NCBI GenBank assembly: GCA_028293225.1
Contig: JAQGPE010000547.1
Coordinates: forward strand, 1 to 9,818
Direction of reading: 5' to 3'
DNA length: 9,818 nucleotides
DNA from: Akkermansiaceae bacterium
Lineage (GTDB): Bacteria; Verrucomicrobiota; Verrucomicrobiia; Verrucomicrobiales; Akkermansiaceae
The notes beneath the pieces are model-generated. The model saw only the letters and a list, made by a program, of their open reading frames with translations, was not told the origin of the DNA and did not search any database. Positions 6,052 to 9,818 of the stretch are shown here, one piece after another. Both the position numbers and the translations under genes were made by a program. How positions within the stretch are numbered: position 1 is the stretch's first letter; each line of letters begins with the position of its first letter.

Positions 6052-7143
6052 ATGTGTATGAAACTGCCTGCGCTGTTCCTTTCCCTTGCCGCCCTTCCCC
6101 TCTGCGCGGCCCCACCGGTCATCGGCAACAACGAGCCGAGCGGCGATCCCCTGCCCGACTACGGCAAGGGCTACCTGACCTTTTACCTGGATAACGATCT
6201 GTTCGGCGGCCATGACCGCGACTACACCAACGGAGCGCGGCTGTCCTGGATTTCCGAGAACCGCGATCCGGCGGAGTTCGGAGCTTTCCAGAACATCATG
6301 CGGCGCTTTTCCGGGGACAATGAGAGCTTCCCGGCCTTCCAGAAGATCACCGGTTTCAACGACCTGACCAAGGTCCGCTACAACTACGGGCTCTCGCTGA
6401 CGCAGCTGATGTACACGCCGGAGGACCCCCTCCCCTACGGCCAGCCGCTCAACCAGCGGCGCTACGCCGGGTGGCTGGCGCTGGGATTCTCCCTGCACGT
6501 CAAGGACGACAAGATCCTCAACTCGACCGAGTTCACGATCGGGATGACCGGGCCGAACTCCTTTGCCGAGAACACCCAGGATTTCATCCACGACATCCGC
6601 GACATCCAGAAATTCAACGGCTGGAAGAACCAGATCCCGAATGAACTGACGGCGGACCTGAGCTTCGTGCAGAAGCGCCGGGCGGATTTCATCAAGTGGA
6701 ACTACGGCGCCTTTCGCGTCGACGGCCTGACGGAGTGGGGCGGCCGGCTGGGGACCTTCCGGACCTCCGCGCACGTGGGCGGGTTCTTCCGCGCGGGCTA
6801 CAATCTGCCGCCGGACTTCTCCGATCCGCGGCTTTCCGACACGGCCTACTCGCACCGCTACTTCGACACCAACGATGTGTATGTGAGCAACTGGTCGGTC
6901 TACTTCCTGGGCGGAGTGACCGGCCGCCTGGTCGGCTACGATGCGACGCTGGACGGGCCGCTGTTCAGCGACTTCAAGACCGGGAATACCAAGGAGCCGC
7001 TGGTGGGGGAAATCTTCGCCGGCGCCGGGATCCGCTATCGTGACGTGGAGTTCAGCTACGTGCACACCTGGCAGACGGAAGAGTATCGCCAGCAGGTGGA
7101 CGGCGCGAACTTCGGCTCCGTGGCCATCCGAGTGAAGTTCTGA
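6052..7143 (+). CDS. LpxR-like outer-membrane lipid A 3'-O-deacylase (DUF2219)
   Basis: LpxR enzymes are outer-membrane beta-barrels that remove the 3'-acyloxyacyl group from lipid A. Counting from the second ATG (6058), a signal peptide (MKLPALFLSLAALPLCA) precedes YLDNDLFGGHDRDYTNG. There Asn46-Asp47 and Thr57 fit the family's N-terminal active-site Asn-Asp and Ser/Thr. The GMTGPNSFAENTQDFIHD segment carries His178, in the place of the catalytic histidine, followed by GWKNQIPNE. Late strands include LVGYDATLDGPLF and FSYVHTWQTEEY. The chain ends in VKF, a terminal Phe typical of barrel proteins. About 363 residues fits the family. ATG 6052 and 6058 are both possible; neither has a Shine-Dalgarno site. 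A GTG at 5902 is in frame, but its extension covers the hairpin cluster and lacks coding character. Lipid A as the real substrate is inferred from the family. Confidence 0.85.
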   Translation: MCMKLPALFLSLAALPLCAAPPVIGNNEPSGDPLPDYGKGYLTFYLDNDLFGGHDRDYTNGARLSWISENRDPAEFGAFQNIMRRFSGDNESFPAFQKITGFNDLTKVRYNYGLSLTQLMYTPEDPLPYGQPLNQRRYAGWLALGFSLHVKDDKILNSTEFTIGMTGPNSFAENTQDFIHDIRDIQKFNGWKNQIPNELTADLSFVQKRRADFIKWNYGAFRVDGLTEWGGRLGTFRTSAHVGGFFRAGYNLPPDFSDPRLSDTAYSHRYFDTNDVYVSNWSVYFLGGVTGRLVGYDATLDGPLFSDFKTGNTKEPLVGEIFAGAGIRYRDVEFSYVHTWQTEEYRQQVDGANFGSVAIRVKF

Positions 7144-7171
7144 GGTCGAACGAGTTCTAGGAGGTCGAGGA

Positions 7172-7347
7172 ACGCCTGTCGAAAGTGGCTGATGCGTCCC
7201 GCTTCAGCACGAAAGGCTCACGACCGCAGGTCGCACTTCCTCTTCTGCTAACAAGAGAAAACGTCTCATTTCTTCAATGATCCAGCAGCCTGCGGCTGTG
7301 AGCTCTCAGCGCTGAAGCGAGACGCATCAGCCACTTTCGACAGGCGT
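7172..7347. repeat. Palindromic intergenic repeat, copy B (37-bp inverted terminal repeats)
   Basis: The arms 7172-7208 and 7311-7347 are reverse complements over 37 bp with one mismatch (7320). The interior is the reverse complement of copy A: 7219-7246 is identical to 4325-4352 over 28 bp, and 7272-7299 matches 4273-4300 with one difference. The two mini-hairpins, cgacc-gca-ggtcg (7221-7233) and cagcc-tgc-ggctg (7286-7298), are kept. The middle between the blocks has diverged. Copy B lies 28 bp after the LpxR-like stop codon, in the gap before the convergent BON-protein gene. Confidence 0.9.
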
Positions 7348-7383
7348 CCGGTGCCACTGGTCCGGCAGCAGGCAGTGGACCGG
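7348..7383. other. Stem-loop in the outer flank of repeat copy B
   Basis: Positions 7348-7359 pair with 7373-7383 over 11 bp with one bulged base, around a 13-nt loop. It directly abuts the right arm of copy B, and its left half is shared with the orphan fragment near copy A. No T-tract follows on either strand. Confidence 0.4.
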
Positions 7384-7414
7384 CTCGGGAAGCCCTCCCC
7401 TGCTTCCCAAACAC

Positions 7415-7446
7415 GAAAATGGCCGCCTCTTTTCAAAGGCAGCCAT
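7415..7446 (-). terminator. Intrinsic terminator of the BON-protein gene
   Basis: On the minus strand a 12-bp stem with two G-T wobbles (7446-7435 with 7430-7419) closes a GAAA tetraloop and is followed by TTTT. It lies 34 bp after the stop codon of the leftward BON gene. The T-run is short but position and structure are right. Confidence 0.75.
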
Positions 7447-7480
7447 CATGCGTGTGCAGGGGTCGAGGGGGTAAACCGGC

Positions 7481-8929
7481 TCATTTGTCGGTGACGGCCA
7501 TGCGGTTGTCGACTTCGTGGGCGCCGCCCTTGTAGGCGTTCTTCACCACGGTGTCCGCGGTCTTCTTGGAGGAGACCGTGCCGCTCAGGAGCGCCTTACC
7601 CTGATTGACGCTGACCTGGACTTCCTTCGAGTTCACGCCGGGAGTCCAGAAGAGCTGCTTGCGGATGCCATCGGCAATCCGGGCATCGGGGGTGGTCTTG
7701 TCATCGCGGACCGCGGCGGCGCGGGCATCGACGACGATTTCGTTCTTCAGGCTTTTCACCCCGGGGATGGCGGCGGCGAGGATCGCGGCCTTGGCCTTTT
7801 CATCATTGGAGAAAGCCTGGCCACCGATGGTGCAGAGGCCGTCCTTGCAGTCGGCGGAGAGGCCGAGGTAGGCAAGAGTCTGGTCCTTCTTCAGAGCGGA
7901 GGTGATATTGGCGGCCGTGGCGGCATCGCCGGTTTCACCCAGGATGATGAGTTCGTTCGAAACTCCGACCACGCCGGGCAGGCCGCGGGCGGTCGACTCG
8001 GCGGCGGTGCGGGCCTGGGAAGAAGGGGTGCTGCCGGCCAGGGTGACGATGCCTTCGGAAAGGCTGGGATTGATCTTGGAACCCTGGACCCGGGAGTCGG
8101 CGGCCAGCGCGTCATTCAAGGCGGCCAGCGTTTCCGCCGGGGTGAAGTTCTTGTCGGTCAGGCCTTCCATGGCGAGGTCGCTGTTGACCACGATGTCTTC
8201 GCCTTTCACTTCCATCACGCCGGTGACGTGGGCCTGGCGGATCAGGCGTTCCTTTTCGGCGCGGCTGCCGACTTCGCCAGCGATGCTGACGACGCCGTCC
8301 TTCACGGCGATGTCGACGCGGACGCCGTCATAAAGAGGGTCGTGCTTCACCATGTGCTGGATCTGGGCGCGGATGGCGCCTCCGCTGCGGATGGTTTCGA
8401 AATTCACCGCCAGACGGTTGTCGATTTCGCGGATGCCCGGGACCTCGGCGACGATGGCTCGGGCGAGTTCCTGCTCATCCCACGTGCCGACTTCACCGGA
8501 AATCATGGCGTGGCGATCCTGGACGCGAATCCCGACCTTGCTGGCATCGAGAGCGGGGCTCTTGGCCAAAGCGCGCAGGGCACGCTCGCCGAGCGCGTCG
8601 TCCGACGCGACCGGCTGGATGATGCGGACGTGGTTGATCACGGCGCGAACACCGTGGGTGGCCATGGCGCGGGCGGCGGCGCGTTCGGACTGGTCGATCG
8701 AGAGAGCGGAGCCTTCCAGAGTGACGATGCCTTTCGCGGTGGAAGCCGTGATGGATGAGCCGGTCAGCTGCCGGTCGGCTTTGACGTCCATCTTGATGAA
8801 CGAGGAAATTTCAGCGGCGCCTTCGGGGCCCTGCTGAGGAGTTGCCGTCAGGGGAGACACAGCGACTGTGCCAAGCGCGGCGGCGAGGATCATCCAGCGG
8901 GTGGAGCGGGAAAGAATCGTCGTTTTCAT
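7481..8929 (-). CDS. Periplasmic protein with six tandem BON domains
   Basis: BON domains are small alpha/beta modules found in periplasmic or outer-membrane proteins such as OsmY, and are thought to bind phospholipid or other membrane surfaces. This 482-residue protein has a signal peptide (MKTTILSRSTRWMILAAALG, cleavage near residue 28-30) and then six repeats: about 44-103 (most diverged), 113-176, 186-249, 266-330, 339-401 and 417-480. Each ends in a conserved glycine-containing beta hairpin (for example GIVTLEGS, MISGEVG, VVSIAGEVG, GIVTLAGS, LCTIGGQ, ALLSGTV), a helix, and a closing NRLAV-, NELII- or NEIVV-type strand. Cys361 and Cys366 in repeat five could form a disulfide. I chose the ATG at 8929 because it starts the signal peptide; an extension to 8998 would cross the leader hairpin. 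A stress-protective envelope role is inferred. Confidence 0.9.
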   Translation of the reverse strand: MKTTILSRSTRWMILAAALGTVAVSPLTATPQQGPEGAAEISSFIKMDVKADRQLTGSSITASTAKGIVTLEGSALSIDQSERAAARAMATHGVRAVINHVRIIQPVASDDALGERALRALAKSPALDASKVGIRVQDRHAMISGEVGTWDEQELARAIVAEVPGIREIDNRLAVNFETIRSGGAIRAQIQHMVKHDPLYDGVRVDIAVKDGVVSIAGEVGSRAEKERLIRQAHVTGVMEVKGEDIVVNSDLAMEGLTDKNFTPAETLAALNDALAADSRVQGSKINPSLSEGIVTLAGSTPSSQARTAAESTARGLPGVVGVSNELIILGETGDAATAANITSALKKDQTLAYLGLSADCKDGLCTIGGQAFSNDEKAKAAILAAAIPGVKSLKNEIVVDARAAAVRDDKTTPDARIADGIRKQLFWTPGVNSKEVQVSVNQGKALLSGTVSSKKTADTVVKNAYKGGAHEVDNRMAVTDK

Positions 8930-8945
8930 TGCTTTGCGTGGATTC

Positions 8946-8968
8946 GGCGCTCCGCACTGCGAAGCGCC
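8946..8968 (-). promoter_or_regulatory. Strong hairpin in the leader of the BON-protein gene
   Basis: A 10-bp stem (8968-8959 with 8955-8946, one G-T pair as RNA) with a 3-nt loop ends 16 nt before the ATG at 8929. The 5' leader has no Shine-Dalgarno site, so a stable helix this close to the start may affect ribosome access or mRNA stability. No T-tract follows, which argues against a terminator. Confidence 0.5.
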
Positions 8969-9105
8969 ATGAATCCTGTATCGCAAACGACGTGCCACCG
9001 GACCTGAGCGAGCCGGACGGGGCTCAGAATCAGGACTTTAGATCTTCGGAATGGCGGCTGGGAGGGCCTGGAAAACGCACGAATCAGGCCCTTTGCCGCG
9101 TATTT

Positions 9106-9120
9106 CGTGCATCCTGCACG
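9106..9120 (-). other. Small hairpin after the FMN-reductase stop codon
   Basis: The arms cgtgca (9106-9111) and tgcacg (9115-9120) pair perfectly around a 3-nt loop, 6 bp after the leftward stop at 9127-9129. It has no T-run, so it is at best a weak or non-canonical terminator. Confidence 0.3.
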
Positions 9121-9126
9121 GGCGGA

Positions 9127-9702
9127 TCAGGCGTGAATCTTCGCGGTCATCTCGACCAGCTTGGAAACGACGCCGTGGACGGATTTGAGGGCGGCCGGGT
9201 TCTTCAGATCGCCGGTGTCCGTGAACTGGTCACCGGCGCTGCCAAGGGCGAATTGGCCGGGGGCGACGAGCATGCCGAGATTGCCGAGGATGGAGCGGAG
9301 GTGGACCAGGCTGCGCAGGCCGCCGAGAGCGCCGGGCGAGGCGGACAGCAGGGCGGCGACCTTTCCGGAGAAGGCGGCCAACGGCGGCTCGTCAGCGGAT
9401 TCCGTGCGGCTGATCCAGTCGATGTAGTTCTTCATCAGCGGGGTGATGCTGGAGTTGTATTCCGGCGAGACGAAGAGGATGGCGTTGGCGGCGATGAAGC
9501 GCGCCTTGAGGGCCTTGGCGGGACCCGGGAGGCCGCCAGACTCCTCCAGCTCCTGGTCGAAGAGGGGCAGTGGAAAATCGATGGGGTCGATGAGTTCCAC
9601 TTCGGCGCCGAGGTCCCTGGCGATTCCGGCGGCGATCGCGGCGAGCTTGCGATTGTAGGAGGCGCGGCGGGCGCTGCCCGGGAGGATGAGGATTTTCGGC
9701 AT
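9127..9702 (-). CDS. NADPH-dependent FMN reductase / quinone reductase-like flavoprotein
   Basis: This 191-residue cytoplasmic protein has the flavodoxin-like fold of the NADPH-dependent FMN reductase family (ChrR/YieF/azoreductase type), which reduces flavin, quinones, chromate or azo dyes. The N-terminal strand KILILPGSARRASYN has the FMN-phosphate loop with Gly9, Ser10, Arg12, Ser15 and Asn17. The SPEYNSSITPLMKNYIDW segment (79-96) is the family's second flavin-binding signature. The stretch LLSASPGALGG (119-129) supplies the third flavin loop. Length is normal for the family. I chose the ATG at 9702 because the protein fold starts there; the open frame reaches 9792, but the extra 30 residues look unstructured and unlike the family. 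No good Shine-Dalgarno site is seen. The true substrate cannot be read from sequence. The gene is separated by 197 bp from the leftward BON gene, so it probably has its own transcript. Confidence 0.9.
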   Translation of the reverse strand: MPKILILPGSARRASYNRKLAAIAAGIARDLGAEVELIDPIDFPLPLFDQELEESGGLPGPAKALKARFIAANAILFVSPEYNSSITPLMKNYIDWISRTESADEPPLAAFSGKVAALLSASPGALGGLRSLVHLRSILGNLGMLVAPGQFALGSAGDQFTDTGDLKNPAALKSVHGVVSKLVEMTAKIHA

Positions 9703-9818
9703 AGGCGACTCTAACGGAGAATCCCCGGCGCTGCACCCGGAAAGGAGCGCAGGAATGCGGCTTTGATCATTGGACATCGCGGCCGGGTTCATTCAACTTG
9801 GGCCCCATGTCGAAAGCA

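Noticed and set aside
5914..7065. Minus-strand open frame of 383 codons opposite the LpxR-like gene
   Set aside because: The plus-strand frame has a signal peptide and family motifs; the antisense product has none.
7517..8758. Plus-strand open frame of 413 codons opposite the BON gene
   Set aside because: Gly/Asp/Val-rich shadow of the BON repeats; the minus strand shows six conserved domains.
9809..9817. tgtcgaaag at the right edge resembling the terminus of the palindromic repeat
   Set aside because: Only 9 bases match and the following bases diverge as far as visible; this is short enough to be chance.
9807..9818. ATG TCG AAA GCA at the right edge as a possible start of a rightward gene
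   Set aside because: Only four codons are visible and there is no Shine-Dalgarno site, so it cannot be supported from this window.

Overview
The window is a high-GC bacterial chromosome segment carrying nine protein-coding genes and two copies of a palindromic intergenic repeat. The gene content and style fit a Gram-negative member of the Verrucomicrobiota: a verrucomicrobial-style MCE protein, mostly absent Shine-Dalgarno sites, long GC-rich antisense shadow frames, and a lipoprotein of unrecognised family. The taxonomic call is inference from style, not proof. No tRNA, rRNA, CRISPR array, transposase or integrase is visible.

Left part (1-2389, all rightward): an MCE/MlaD-type lipid-transport protein, probably cut at its 5' end by the window edge; a YoaK/DUF1275 membrane protein; and a small lipoprotein with a CxxCH motif. 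Next (2493-4190, rightward) is a large fusion of a cyclic-nucleotide-binding-like domain, a thioredoxin-fold-like domain and a thioredoxin-reductase-like flavoprotein. Its catalytic CxxC pair is replaced by alanines.

Middle (4191-6051): repeat copy A fills the gap between the convergent flavoprotein and phosphofructokinase genes. The phosphofructokinase (pfkA, leftward) and a 56-residue UPF0391/DUF1328 membrane protein (rightward) diverge from a 243-bp region whose AT-rich core holds promoter-like sequences on both strands. Three stem-loops follow the DUF1328 gene and lead into an LpxR-like outer-membrane lipid A deacylase gene.

Right part (6052-9818): the LpxR-like gene converges on a six-BON-domain periplasmic protein, with repeat copy B and a good leftward terminator in the gap. 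A strong hairpin sits just before the BON gene start. A leftward NADPH-dependent FMN reductase-like flavoprotein gene closes the window. Positions 9703-9818 hold no gene I can support.

The genes do not form one pathway, but several concern the cell envelope (MCE, lipoprotein, LpxR-like, BON, DUF1328) and redox or stress (flavoprotein fusion, FMN reductase). The most unusual item is the repeat. Two copies of about 175 bp lie in opposite orientation, each with 37-bp inverted terminal repeats and two conserved internal mini-hairpins, and each lies between convergent genes. A 37-bp orphan end lies beside copy A.
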